Shown here in pieces: positions 1 to 6,544 of a stretch of 38,855 nucleotides of DNA. Below the pieces are notes generated by a model. That model saw only the letters and a program-made list of their open reading frames with translations. It ran no database searches and was not told where the DNA came from. The stretch covers positions 1 to 38,855 of the forward strand of contig CALXBZ010000115.1 in NCBI GenBank assembly GCA_944386665.1, written 5' to 3'. This DNA is from an uncultured Clostridia bacterium (GTDB lineage: Bacteria > Bacillota > Clostridia > TANB77 > CAG-508). The number at the start of each line of letters is the position of its first letter. The first letter of the stretch is position 1. A program made the position numbers and the translations under genes.

Positions 1-77
1 GGACTTACTATCTTATACATTAAACCTCCTAATTTACTCTGATAAAGATTTACTCATATTATACCTCATATCTTTCA
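1..77. repeat. Terminal direct repeat, left copy (circular overlap)
   Basis: Bases 1-77 are identical to the last 77 bases of the window (38779-38855). The copy carries the start codon region of the RusA-like gene (equivalent to position 20 leftward) and the last codons of the 73-aa gene. The leftward operon reads through the joined ends without a break, so the molecule or assembly is circular. An exact length of 77 fits an assembler k-mer overlap better than a phage terminal repeat. Confidence 0.95.
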
Positions 78-280
78 CAATATACTCTCGTAGTCTTACC
101 TTTATCTATAAAATGTAAATACTCATTATTACAATAATTATCATCATACCAATTCTCATTCTTGCAATTATTGCAGTCGCAATATAACGAGTATCTACAT
201 CCTTCTTTAGTATATCTTCTAACAGATTTTGTAGTTGCTAAAAGTTTTATATTTTCAACAATTATTCCTTTATTAATCAT
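59..280 (-). CDS. Small Cys-rich hypothetical protein (73 aa)
   Basis: Not recognised. The protein has six cysteines, most of them in the middle third (CDCNNC pattern followed by a further Cys), which suggests a small metal-binding fold, but no known zinc-finger spacing is clear. Its start overlaps the end of the upstream 58-aa coiled-coil ORF by 8 bases, consistent with coupled translation. Across the circular joint the next gene downstream is the RusA-like resolvase, 38 bp away with its own AGGAGG site, so this is part of the leftward early operon. Function unknown. Confidence 0.7.
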   Translation of the reverse strand: MINKGIIVENIKLLATTKSVRRYTKEGCRYSLYCDCNNCKNENWYDDNYCNNEYLHFIDKGKTTRVYCERYEV

Positions 281-449
281 CTACATCTTCCCTACCGTAA
301 CTCTTGTACCAGCCTATTTTTGTTTCTAATTCCTCAATACGTTCTTTCAGGTCAAAATTTTTTCTTTCTTCGATTGTTAGCTTTTCTTCCAATTCATTAA
401 CACGAGCTTCAAGCTCAATTTCTCTTAGAGAAATATTTTTATCTGTCAT
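273..449 (-). CDS. Small predicted coiled-coil protein (58 aa)
   Basis: A 58-codon leftward ORF starting at the ATG complement of 447-449. A GAGGAG ribosome site lies about 7 bases upstream of the start. The sequence is highly charged with leucines, valines and isoleucines in heptad-like spacing (LREIELEARVNELEEKL region, residues 8-24, then ERIEELETKI), so it should form a short coiled coil or helical hairpin. The end overlaps the start of the next leftward gene. Probably a small oligomeric regulator or scaffold; the function is not known. Confidence 0.75.
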   Translation of the reverse strand: MTDKNISLREIELEARVNELEEKLTIEERKNFDLKERIEELETKIGWYKSYGREDVDD

Positions 450-532
450 TCCGTACTCCTCTCATAAACTGTTCTTTAGTACCTATACCACAAGTAAAAT
501 ATTCACAAATGGACTTTATATAGTATACATAT

Positions 533-742
533 CTAATATCCTCCCCAAGCTATCTCGTATTTATCCCCTTCTATTAGGGTTAAGGTAAAGTATAAACGCT
601 TAAGTTCTTCTACGTTTTCTTGAAAGGGTATTAAGTATTCTATATAATCTTTACCTTGATAACAAGCTTGTTCTATAGCTACCATTACATTATCCATATT
701 GGCTTTCCTTGCTATCCCTTGTGCTTGTATTCTATCGAGCAT
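533..742 (-). CDS. Hypothetical protein (69 aa)
   Basis: Unrecognised. The start codon follows the stop of the metallophosphoesterase directly (TAA then ATG), and the GGAGG ribosome site lies inside the end of that gene, so the two are tightly coupled. The protein is mixed alpha/beta by eye, with an acidic middle and an aromatic C-terminus (YEIAWGGY). No membrane segment, signal peptide or Cys motif is seen. The 83 bases between it and the 58-aa coiled-coil ORF hold only a four-codon ORF (MYTI) after an AGGAGG-like site, which I do not call. Confidence 0.7.
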   Translation of the reverse strand: MLDRIQAQGIARKANMDNVMVAIEQACYQGKDYIEYLIPFQENVEELKRLYFTLTLIEGDKYEIAWGGY

Positions 743-1456
743 TTAATCCTCCAATAATACACATTTAATCTTACCATCAACTATAGGTATAGGTGTTACC
801 GCAAAACTATCTTTCTCTATATATCCGTATAGAAAACCTTGCTGCCAATTAGGTTCATCTATATACTCAGGGTTTAAATCGCAAAGGCAGAAGCTTTCAA
901 ACCAAGCTAAATATCTTTCAGGTGTTCGATAATAATATACTCCACCTCTATGAGTGTGAGAACTAATACCACTACTGTCGTGCTTTTCAAGTTCTCCTCT
1001 TGCTGTATAACTAGAGAATTTCCTAATCATATCTCCGTGAATTATTTTAAGACTACCTAATTTAAAACCTTTATCTTTATATTCTATAATATAGTTATCT
1101 AGATTTAACAAATTAGGCAACTTTAAAGCATCTAATGAATATAATTCAGGATGTTTCTTTAGATAACGTTCTATCCTATTTTCGTGATTACCTTTAACAA
1201 ATATTATCTTTGCTTTAGGGTTTAAGCTTCTAAGTTTCTTAAAGAACTTCTGGGCCATATCAATTTCTTTTTGTAGGCTATTAATTCTATCAGGGTCTTT
1301 ATCAAAAAAACTTACATCGTAGAAGTCTAAAATATCTCCGTTAAGAATTATTGTATCAACAGGATGATGTTCTAAGAATTTATATACAGCTTTCAAAGCT
1401 TTATCATCGTGGTATGGAAAATGTATATCACTCAGAACTACAAATTTATTTTTCAT
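743..1456 (-). CDS. Calcineurin-like metallophosphoesterase
   Basis: A 237-aa two-metal phosphoesterase. All the hallmark blocks are present in order: D10-x-H12 (SDIHFP), D41 (NGD), N90-H91-E92 (GNHE), H140 (IIHGD) and H167-x-H169 (SHTHR). The fold hydrolyses phosphate esters in nucleotides, nucleic acids or proteins, and the substrate cannot be read from sequence. Length matches stand-alone phage phosphoesterases. It lies in the leftward early operon downstream of the helicase, so a role in nucleotide or nucleic-acid processing, or in removing host signals, is plausible. Its start overlaps the end of a 49-aa ORF. No signal peptide, so cytoplasmic. Confidence 0.9.
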   Translation of the reverse strand: MKNKFVVLSDIHFPYHDDKALKAVYKFLEHHPVDTIILNGDILDFYDVSFFDKDPDRINSLQKEIDMAQKFFKKLRSLNPKAKIIFVKGNHENRIERYLKKHPELYSLDALKLPNLLNLDNYIIEYKDKGFKLGSLKIIHGDMIRKFSSYTARGELEKHDSSGISSHTHRGGVYYYRTPERYLAWFESFCLCDLNPEYIDEPNWQQGFLYGYIEKDSFAVTPIPIVDGKIKCVLLED

Positions 1457-1595
1457 TTAATCCCTCCAAGTCTTTAAGTTTAATCCACATAAAATATCCT
1501 GTTGATGTTTTACAGAATGCTTTATCATCTTTAATTCTTTCTATAAGATACCAATAAGATTTATCTTTGGTATAATATTTATTTCCTATCTCCAT
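1446..1595 (-). CDS. Small hypothetical protein (49 aa)
   Basis: A 49-codon ORF whose ATG overlaps the stop of the upstream Cys-rich gene (TAATG), and whose own stop overlaps the start of the phosphoesterase. The double overlap in a tight leftward operon is the main evidence that it is translated. The protein is rich in Lys, Tyr and Trp (KYYTKDKSYWYLIERIKDDKA), with an SH3-like look of short beta strands ending in WIKLKDLE. It might bind a partner or RNA; this is a guess. No family recognised. Confidence 0.6.
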   Translation of the reverse strand: MEIGNKYYTKDKSYWYLIERIKDDKAFCKTSTGYFMWIKLKDLEGLNEK

Positions 1596-1888
1596 TATTT
1601 GCCTTTCGCTTTATTAATAATATCAAGGATTTCATCAAGTGTATCATAACGTACTTGCGTTCCGTCTGCAAAAGTATAGGTATCCTCTAAACAATATTTC
1701 TCAATCTCATCAAGTACTTGCTCGTATTTCTCGCATTCTTGCTCTTTGCGTTTGAGTTGTTTGAATATACAGTCTTTACCTTCACAGTCAACTAACCCTT
1801 CTCCGCAACTTTTATAAAGGTTATGCAAATAATATCTACACTTACTCACATTACAACCGTCAATCATTACCTGTTCTTTATCTACCAT
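1595..1888 (-). CDS. Cys-rich protein with coiled-coil segment (97 aa)
   Basis: I place the start at the internal ATG (complement of 1886-1888), because AGGAGA lies six bases upstream; the longer reading from 1909 has no better site. The N-terminal half carries a cysteine pattern (C-x4-C, C-x6-C, C-x4-C) that ends in a KQLKRKEQECEKYEQVL helix. The same arrangement is seen in many hypothetical proteins of Firmicutes phages (established pattern, function unknown). Probably zinc-binding at the front and coiled coil at the back. It overlaps the 53-aa ORF upstream and the 49-aa ORF downstream. Confidence 0.75.
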   Translation of the reverse strand: MVDKEQVMIDGCNVSKCRYYLHNLYKSCGEGLVDCEGKDCIFKQLKRKEQECEKYEQVLDEIEKYCLEDTYTFADGTQVRYDTLDEILDIINKAKGK

Positions 1889-2039
1889 ACAATCTCCTAT
1901 TAGTTTCATCTATTATATCTTTCCAGTAAGGGTCTATTTCTACTGGATTATAATTAAGACATTTACATCCTCTTATTATTTTACATATACGCTTATGAGT
2001 TATAACTATACAGTTACAGAGGTATTTACATCTTCTCAT
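1878..2039 (-). CDS. Small Cys-rich basic protein (53 aa)
   Basis: A 53-codon ORF beginning in an ATGA overlap with the end of the DnaB-like helicase and ending inside the first codons of the next gene. Six cysteines fall in the first 27 residues (positions 4, 8, 10, 19, 25 and 27) among many Lys and Arg, which suggests a compact zinc-binding, possibly nucleic-acid-binding, domain. The C-terminal half is acidic and polar. The start is supported by coupling rather than by a strong ribosome site. Unknown family. Confidence 0.6.
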   Translation of the reverse strand: MRRCKYLCNCIVITHKRICKIIRGCKCLNYNPVEIDPYWKDIIDETNRRLYGR

Positions 2040-3352
2040 CGAGGGTTACTCCCTTCTATAAATTCTGTCTTAGCTCCATTAAATAACATTGGTATCATAC
2101 GACAAGTACCTTCTCTATTCTTAGCTATTATTAATTCTGCTTTACCTCTACTCATAGGGCTAGGATTATATACTTCATCTCGATATATAAACATAACCAC
2201 ATCAGCATCTTGTTCTATTGCTCCACTATCTCTAAGGTCCGATAGTATTGGTCGTTTATCTTGTCTCTGTTCTAACTGCCTAGATAGTTGACTTAAACAA
2301 ATAATAGGTACGTTGTATTTGTTAGCTAATTTTTTTAATCCTCTACTATTATCAGATACAACATCAAATCTATCATATACTTTCTTATTATTACTCTCCA
2401 TAAGTTGAAGATAATCTATAACTATCAAATCACAACTTCCTTTTTTATCTATCATATTGTTGATATTCTTTTCTATAGAAGTTAAAGTACATTCACTAGC
2501 ATCATCTATAAATAAGTTTAGTTTAGATAGTTGGCCACTAGCTTCTGCTACTCTATTCATAGCATCCTCCACTGTTACTCCACCATTAGTTAAAACATCA
2601 TTGTTTAATCCTGTCAATCTAAATACACTACGTTTAGTATATTGAGCATATCGCATTTCCAATGAATGAAATAATACATTATGATTTGTAGATACATTCT
2701 CTGCTATCTGTTGAGCTAAACTACTTTTACCCATAGATGGTCTAGCAGCTAAGATATATATTTTTGATTTACATAAACCAGATAAAACATTATCTATCTT
2801 TTTAAATCCTGTAGACAAACCAAATGTTTTAGTTTCAGAATTTAATACAGTATCTATCTCATCCATTACTTCAGTAACACCTGTTAAGATACTTGTTAAA
2901 TTATTATCTGTTTTACTGAGTGATATGATTTCAGCTTGAGATTTTAAACTATCAATAGCATCATCTATGTCTATACCTTTTTCTATATCACTTTTAGTAT
3001 GGTCTATAAGATAAAGTATCTGACGCTTCTTACTATATTTTTTAACAATCTTACATAATTGTTTATAGTTAGATGTAGTTATAACACTATCAGCAAGGAG
3101 GTTTATATATTCCCTCCCGCCAATAGTATTTAGTTGGTTATCAAATTTAAGTTGCTCACTTACACTTACTATATCTATAGGTTTATCTTTCTTATACATA
3201 GTACAAATAGTATCAAAGATAATTCTATTTGCTTCTGTAAAGAAGTCCTTAGTTTCTAGTAATGAAGATATAGACGCAACCTTACTATTGTCTACCAACA
3301 TAATTCCTAATATATTTTCTTCAGCATCTTTATTATATAAATCTTCTATCAT
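2036..3352 (-). CDS. Replicative DNA helicase, DnaB family
   Basis: A 438-aa hexameric helicase that would unwind the phage replication fork. The N-terminal helical domain (LYNKDAEENILG start, about residues 5-110) is followed by the RecA-like motor. Walker A is AARPSMGKSS at about 202-211, then LFHSLEM, Walker B LIVIDYLQLM, the LSQLSRQLEQR arginine-rich motif, and a C-terminal DLRDSGAIEQDADVV block typical of DnaB. I choose the ATG at 3352 over an upstream TTG because it overlaps the stop of the preceding TM ORF (TAATG) and gives the usual N-terminus. No primase domain is fused, and none is seen elsewhere, so host DnaG is presumably used. Confidence 0.95.
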   Translation of the reverse strand: MIEDLYNKDAEENILGIMLVDNSKVASISSLLETKDFFTEANRIIFDTICTMYKKDKPIDIVSVSEQLKFDNQLNTIGGREYINLLADSVITTSNYKQLCKIVKKYSKKRQILYLIDHTKSDIEKGIDIDDAIDSLKSQAEIISLSKTDNNLTSILTGVTEVMDEIDTVLNSETKTFGLSTGFKKIDNVLSGLCKSKIYILAARPSMGKSSLAQQIAENVSTNHNVLFHSLEMRYAQYTKRSVFRLTGLNNDVLTNGGVTVEDAMNRVAEASGQLSKLNLFIDDASECTLTSIEKNINNMIDKKGSCDLIVIDYLQLMESNNKKVYDRFDVVSDNSRGLKKLANKYNVPIICLSQLSRQLEQRQDKRPILSDLRDSGAIEQDADVVMFIYRDEVYNPSPMSRGKAELIIAKNREGTCRMIPMLFNGAKTEFIEGSNPR

Positions 3353-3495
3353 TATTTTATCTCGTAACAATATTCAGAAGTACAGTCAAGTGTTGTATAG
3401 CTATCAAATAAATTGTTTATGTATATTGTACTTGCTACCATAAAAGCTATAGTTAATATTAATATAACATATTCTGGAAATAAATCTTTATTCAT
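3352..3495 (-). CDS. Small single-pass membrane protein (47 aa)
   Basis: A 47-codon ORF between the replisome-organiser-like gene and the helicase. It has a GAGGT ribosome site and a TAATG overlap with the helicase start. Residues 9-27 form a hydrophobic stretch (YVILILTIAFMVASTIYI), followed by a polar tail with two cysteines (C38, C43). A single transmembrane segment is likely. Its position suggests a membrane peptide made together with replication proteins, perhaps anchoring or host-modulating. No family recognised. Confidence 0.65.
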   Translation of the reverse strand: MNKDLFPEYVILILTIAFMVASTIYINNLFDSYTTLDCTSEYCYEIK

Positions 3496-3496
3496 A

Positions 3497-4093
3497 TTAC
3501 CTCAATAATAAATTAGGAAATCGTGTCATTAAATATTCTACTTCTGGATTATTTATTCTAAGCTCAACAGGAAGTTCATCAAGATATCTTTGTGCTTGAG
3601 TTGGATTGTCTATATCCCAAACAGATAAACTATTATTGTAGGGGCTGCTAGTAGCCTTAGAATTAATGTTCATTTCATTAACTACTCTTTCATTTACCCA
3701 TCCCTTAGTTATCTTATAATAATGAGATATCCTTTGATATTCTTTTAATCTTTGTCGAGCTATACTTTCACTCTCGGCTCGGACTTCTAAGTTACTTATA
3801 TAATCATACAGAACTTCTACTGCTCTATGGAAATATATATCTCCAAACTGTTGTATAACTCTATCATATTCTCCTTTAGTCAGACGGACTTTACCCAAGT
3901 TGTTACTCTGTTGAACTCCATTCCTATCAAACTTCATTACCCTTGCTCGTTTACAATCAAAGCGTTCTAGTAATAATTGATAAGCCTCCTTAGACTGCTT
4001 CTCCGTAAAGGTTTGGACGTATGCAATAAGCGTTTCTTTTGCAGTTAGTTTAGGTATATTAAGTTTTAATTGTTTCTTAGTAACCATATGCAT
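3497..4093 (-). CDS. Replisome-organiser / helicase-loader-like protein (198 aa)
   Basis: The central part (about residues 68-135) shows the pattern common in phage replication initiators and DnaD-like proteins: KVRLTKGEYDRVIQQFGD, then a helix ending in YDYI, then SHYYKITKGWVNE (compare LT-x2-EY-x2-L-x3-FG and HY-x-I-x2-W in the family). It lies directly upstream of the DnaB helicase, the usual place for a helicase loader or origin-binding protein. The C-terminus (DID, A-x-RYL, PV-x-LR, YL-x3-F) matches the C-terminus of the 180-aa gene at 5437-5979, so the two look like diverged paralogues. Start could be 4093 or the second ATG at 4087. The front overlaps the M48 gene by 17 bases. Confidence 0.55.
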   Translation of the reverse strand: MHMVTKKQLKLNIPKLTAKETLIAYVQTFTEKQSKEAYQLLLERFDCKRARVMKFDRNGVQQSNNLGKVRLTKGEYDRVIQQFGDIYFHRAVEVLYDYISNLEVRAESESIARQRLKEYQRISHYYKITKGWVNERVVNEMNINSKATSSPYNNSLSVWDIDNPTQAQRYLDELPVELRINNPEVEYLMTRFPNLLLR

Positions 4094-4658
4094 TCTTTCT
4101 TAACATTAGATAATATTTATTTATATTCCTAACTCGTTGATTAGTAGATGGATGGGAGATAGTATCTTTATTCCTATCTCTACCCTTTGATATTCTCATT
4201 AAAGCTTTTGATAATGATTGGGGTTTTTTATTTTCATAAAGTAATTGAGTAGCTTTTGCATCCGCTTCATATTCAAACCGATGACGTATCTGTTTAGCTT
4301 CAAGAGGAGTTATACTCTTACCCATAGTCTGTATCTGGTTCATAATTGCTTGACCCTTCTGGCTATGTTGATTAAGTACGTGTCCTAGTTCGTGATATAA
4401 GATGCCTCTCAATTCATCTTTCGGAAAATTATTAGCAAGTGTATTGGATATAGTTATATCATTATTCTTGGTATAAGCTACATTACGAAAGTCATCAACT
4501 ATTCTAACAGAACAATAAGTATTATAATAATTACAAAGAGATATTACTTCATCAATTACTTGTGCTTGTTCAGAAATCGTTGCTGCTTTAGTTGGTGGTA
4601 GCCAAAGTATACTACCTATTAAAAAAATAATACTTAATAATCTATAAATTAATTTCAT
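4077..4658 (-). CDS. Exported M48-family zinc metallopeptidase
   Basis: A 193-aa protein with a clear signal peptide: basic n-region MKLIYR, a hydrophobic core to about residue 20, and a likely cleavage after PTKA (25-26). The zinc site is HELGH at 89-93, with a downstream EYEAD (129-133) supplying the third ligand. The C-terminus has the SHPSTNQR block (168-175) typical of M48 peptidases. It should act outside the cytoplasmic membrane (periplasm, membrane face or medium). Finding it inside a replication operon, between an unknown gene and a helicase loader, is unusual. Possible roles are degrading an envelope protein, superinfection exclusion or preparing the wall for lysis; none is shown. 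No additional TM segments as in HtpX, and no TPR as in BepA. Confidence 0.88.
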   Translation of the reverse strand: MKLIYRLLSIIFLIGSILWLPPTKAATISEQAQVIDEVISLCNYYNTYCSVRIVDDFRNVAYTKNNDITISNTLANNFPKDELRGILYHELGHVLNQHSQKGQAIMNQIQTMGKSITPLEAKQIRHRFEYEADAKATQLLYENKKPQSLSKALMRISKGRDRNKDTISHPSTNQRVRNINKYYLMLRKNAYGY

Positions 4659-4663
4659 CTTTA

Positions 4664-4912
4664 CTATTCCTTTTGATTATTATTGTTTAGTGTTTCTTTT
4701 TTCAATTCTTCATTTTCCTTTATTGCTGATTCTACTTGAGCCTTAGCATATTCAAAAGATAAATAAAATACAGCTGTGTCGGGTGGTATTTCTTTGATAT
4801 TATTGTATATGAAAACTTCTTTAAAATAATGTAATATATTATCTTCGTTTTCTATAACTTGAAGTAATAGCTCTGGCTTGTCTTTTAATATTTCCTTTAA
4901 TGCTGTGTTCAT
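4664..4912 (-). CDS. Hypothetical acidic helical protein (82 aa)
   Basis: Unrecognised. It starts just after an AAAGGAG site that lies in the coding end of a 16-codon ORF; start and stop overlap as GAATGA. The protein looks fully helical with a charged, Asn-rich tail (KENEELKKET). It ends 6 bases before the M48 peptidase start, so the pair may be cotranslated. There is no signal peptide, so it would not follow the peptidase out of the cell. Confidence 0.65.
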   Translation of the reverse strand: MNTALKEILKDKPELLLQVIENEDNILHYFKEVFIYNNIKEIPPDTAVFYLSFEYAKAQVESAIKENEELKKETLNNNNQKE

Positions 4913-4959
4913 TCTTTCTCCTTTAATATTCTATCTATATAAGTATTAATTCTAGTCAT
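4909..4959 (-). CDS. Candidate 16-codon micro-ORF
   Basis: A 16-codon frame (MTRINTYIDRILKEKE) linked at both ends by four-base overlaps: its ATG overlaps the stop of the 35-aa ORF (ATGA) and its stop overlaps the start of the 82-aa gene (ATGA). It has no ribosome site of its own. The overlaps suggest translation re-initiation, either to make a peptide or to carry ribosomes to the 82-aa gene. It could be chance in AT-rich DNA. Confidence 0.3.
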   Translation of the reverse strand: MTRINTYIDRILKEKE

Positions 4960-5063
4960 ACAATCTTTTTCGATTTATATATTCTATAGTGTGGATTATA
5001 ACTTGTACTTGTTAACCAATATTCTGTAGCTACACCATATAATGTGTTAGGTATTCCCGTCAT
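4956..5063 (-). CDS. Candidate small ORF (35 aa)
   Basis: A 35-codon frame starting in an ATGA overlap with the end of the 126-aa OB-fold-like gene and ending in an ATGA overlap with the 16-codon frame. The peptide is Tyr/Ser/Thr-rich with a basic end (IYKSKKIV). It fills what would otherwise be a gap in a densely packed operon. No family recognised; evidence is positional only. Confidence 0.4.
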   Translation of the reverse strand: MTGIPNTLYGVATEYWLTSTSYNPHYRIYKSKKIV

Positions 5064-5440
5064 AACATATCCTCTAAATCTTTCGGGTTAATATTGCCAT
5101 AGTTATTATAATACTTAACCCAATCTTCTTTATATATATAATCAGCTTTAACTATACGTTCGTAGTTATATTGATTAGGTTTACTCATTTCTGTATGTCC
5201 AACTACAAAGATTAAATCATTAACATCTAACTCATATAAAGCATAATACATTAGTTGTCCTTTAACAAATACTCTAGTCTTATATTTTTCAGTTGTCCAT
5301 CCATACTTTGCTTTACTATCCCTAAGTAAATGTTTACCCTCACATCTGAGTATAACTAAGGGATATTCTCCTGATGTATAATCTTTTATTTCTATTATCT
5401 TTAAGTGGTGATATTCATTTTGTCCTTGATTTAAAATCAT
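5060..5440 (-). CDS. Possible OB-fold / SSB-like protein (126 aa)
   Basis: The order of predicted strands resembles single-strand-DNA-binding proteins: an early strand pair (PLVILRCEGK), then KTRVFVKGQLMYYALYELDVNDLIFVVGH, then YERIVKADYIYKE. Compare the SSB order of W-GKLAE, a GD/V-x-V-x-GR turn and an E-x-VKAD-x-Y strand. The acidic end (PKDLEDML) is like the short acidic tail by which SSBs bind partners. Position in the replication block supports this. Similarity is weak, so another OB-fold or an unrelated beta protein is possible. Linked by ATGA overlaps to the genes on both sides. Confidence 0.4.
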   Translation of the reverse strand: MILNQGQNEYHHLKIIEIKDYTSGEYPLVILRCEGKHLLRDSKAKYGWTTEKYKTRVFVKGQLMYYALYELDVNDLIFVVGHTEMSKPNQYNYERIVKADYIYKEDWVKYYNNYGNINPKDLEDML

Positions 5441-5979
5441 AAGTTAAACTTTTCTTTTAGGTATTTACATCCCTCGTCTATATTCCTTAGATATACTGGA
5501 GTACCTTGTATATATTTTCTTGCATTCTCTATTGTATCTATATCGTGGTAATCTATATTAGTAATAGCTTGGCAAATAGTAGAAGTATAATCGCTTAACT
5601 TTTCTTTCATAGCTAGATTAATTGCCCATTCTTTTAACTTCTTATAGGGATTGTTAATAGGTTTATTAGTTTGTTCTATATACTTATCTAAGATAACACA
5701 AGCAGTAGTTACAACTTCCGCTCCATACTCGTTTAATAAAGCTTGATATTGTTTATTACTTAGAGTGAAGTTATTAAAGTCAATCATATCTTCTAGCTTC
5801 TTAAGTCGGTTAATCTTTTTAGCTTCTTGTTTATCTAATAGTTTTTGTATAGTTCTTTCTTTACTTGAGGTAAGCTCTATTAAATTAAATACATTGGTTA
5901 ACAACACTGTCAGCATATATCTATTTACTAATAATTCATTTACTATATTAAACTTATTATATAAATCTTTATAAGACAA
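5437..5979 (-). CDS. Replisome-organiser-like protein, paralogue of the 3497-4093 gene
   Basis: A 180-aa helical protein. Residues ~70-122 (LSNKQYQALLNEYGAEVV, then a helix with LDKYI, then NPYKKLKEWAINL) match the L-x4-Y-x2-L-x3-YG / LD-x-YI / Y-x2-LK-x-W layout of phage replisome organisers and DnaD-like domains. The C-terminus DID-x4-NARKY, PVYLR, KYL-x3-F repeats the C-terminus of the 198-aa protein. It probably takes part in origin recognition or helicase loading. ATGA overlap with the next gene; overlaps the 95-aa gene upstream by 11 bases. Confidence 0.5.
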   Translation of the reverse strand: MSYKDLYNKFNIVNELLVNRYMLTVLLTNVFNLIELTSSKERTIQKLLDKQEAKKINRLKKLEDMIDFNNFTLSNKQYQALLNEYGAEVVTTACVILDKYIEQTNKPINNPYKKLKEWAINLAMKEKLSDYTSTICQAITNIDYHDIDTIENARKYIQGTPVYLRNIDEGCKYLKEKFNL

Positions 5980-6256
5980 GTTTTAATCCTCTCAAATATA
6001 TATATCCATCTTGTGTTAAGTCTATCGCCTGATTAACGTCTAATTGATTTAAAGCTTTCCACAATCCTGACTTAGTTTTATACCCGTATTTCTTTTTATC
6101 TTTTTCATAACTATCAATAACTAAGAATAAAGTATTACTATCTTCATCATCTTGTCGCTGATGTTCTTGTAATAACTTAAGATATAATTCTCTATTGCGT
6201 CTACTCCTAAGTATATCAATTAATACATTCATTGGTAATGTTATTTCTTTATACAT
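5969..6256 (-). CDS. Hypothetical protein, possible winged-helix (95 aa)
   Basis: First gene of the replication block after a 186-base gap with operator-like palindromes. The C-terminal half (KTKSGLWKALNQLDVNQAI then DLTQDGYIYLRGLKLVL) could be a recognition helix plus a wing; the N-terminal half is a charged helix with RRNRELYLKLL. It may be a DNA-binding initiator or regulator acting on the adjacent palindromes, but no family is recognised. The start at 6256 has only a weak AAGGAT site. Confidence 0.5.
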   Translation of the reverse strand: MYKEITLPMNVLIDILRSRRNRELYLKLLQEHQRQDDEDSNTLFLVIDSYEKDKKKYGYKTKSGLWKALNQLDVNQAIDLTQDGYIYLRGLKLVL

Positions 6257-6442
6257 ATTCGTATCCTTGTTTTTACCGTTCTAGCAAATTTATTAATTCT
6301 TTACCTAACATATGTGGTATTATTACCGTTCGGTAAAAAGAAAATAATACTGGTAGGTTTATTGAGTATACTCTAGTTCCTATCTTATATACCGCCAGTT
6401 CGGTCTTTCTCCCCCACTTCCCCCTCTTAAATCAAAGAGGTA
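6257..6442 (-). promoter_or_regulatory. Regulatory gap with TTACCG...CGGTAA palindromes
   Basis: Gene-free stretch upstream of the replication block. It holds a perfect 6+6 inverted repeat with a two-base centre, TTACCG-TT-CGGTAA at 6323-6336; a half-site TTACCGTTC at 6273-6281; and a looser ACCG-6 bases-CGGT at 6391-6404. Three related sites about 50-60 bases apart look like operators. A further hairpin (CCTCTT...AAGAGG, 6423-6440) follows the stop of the 32-aa gene but lacks a T-run on either strand. No consensus promoter was found here, though TATACT lies at 6366-6371 leftward. Confidence 0.45.
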
Positions 6443-6541
6443 TCACAAACCAAACGTTATACCAATCATTAGTATTCCTGTTGCTATCATTCCAATAGCT
6501 AATACTAATAGTAAAGTAGTTCCTAATAATCCGTATATCAT
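6443..6541 (-). CDS. Membrane micropeptide (32 aa)
   Basis: A 32-codon frame directly after the stop of the 87-aa gene. Almost the whole peptide is one hydrophobic helix (LLGTTLLLVLAIGMIATGIL), so a single membrane span with very short ends is predicted. The ribosome site is weak (AAGGG about 11 bases upstream). It resembles other tiny membrane peptides in this genome (3352-3495, 35974-36057). Function unknown. Confidence 0.5.
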   Translation of the reverse strand: MIYGLLGTTLLLVLAIGMIATGILMIGITFGL

Positions 6542-6544
6542 TTA

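Noticed and set aside
1-77. True phage terminal repeat
   Set aside because: Too short and equal to a common assembler k-mer. P22-like packaging gives permuted headful ends, not a fixed 77-bp repeat.
304-588. Plus-strand 94-aa ORF
   Set aside because: Antisense to the 58-aa coiled-coil ORF and neighbour; Ser/Phe/Leu-rich composition typical of antisense reading in AT-rich DNA; no ribosome site.
1995-2291. Plus-strand 98-aa ORF
   Set aside because: Lies opposite the DnaB helicase C-terminus and shows a shadow composition (Ser/Leu-rich) with no ribosome site.
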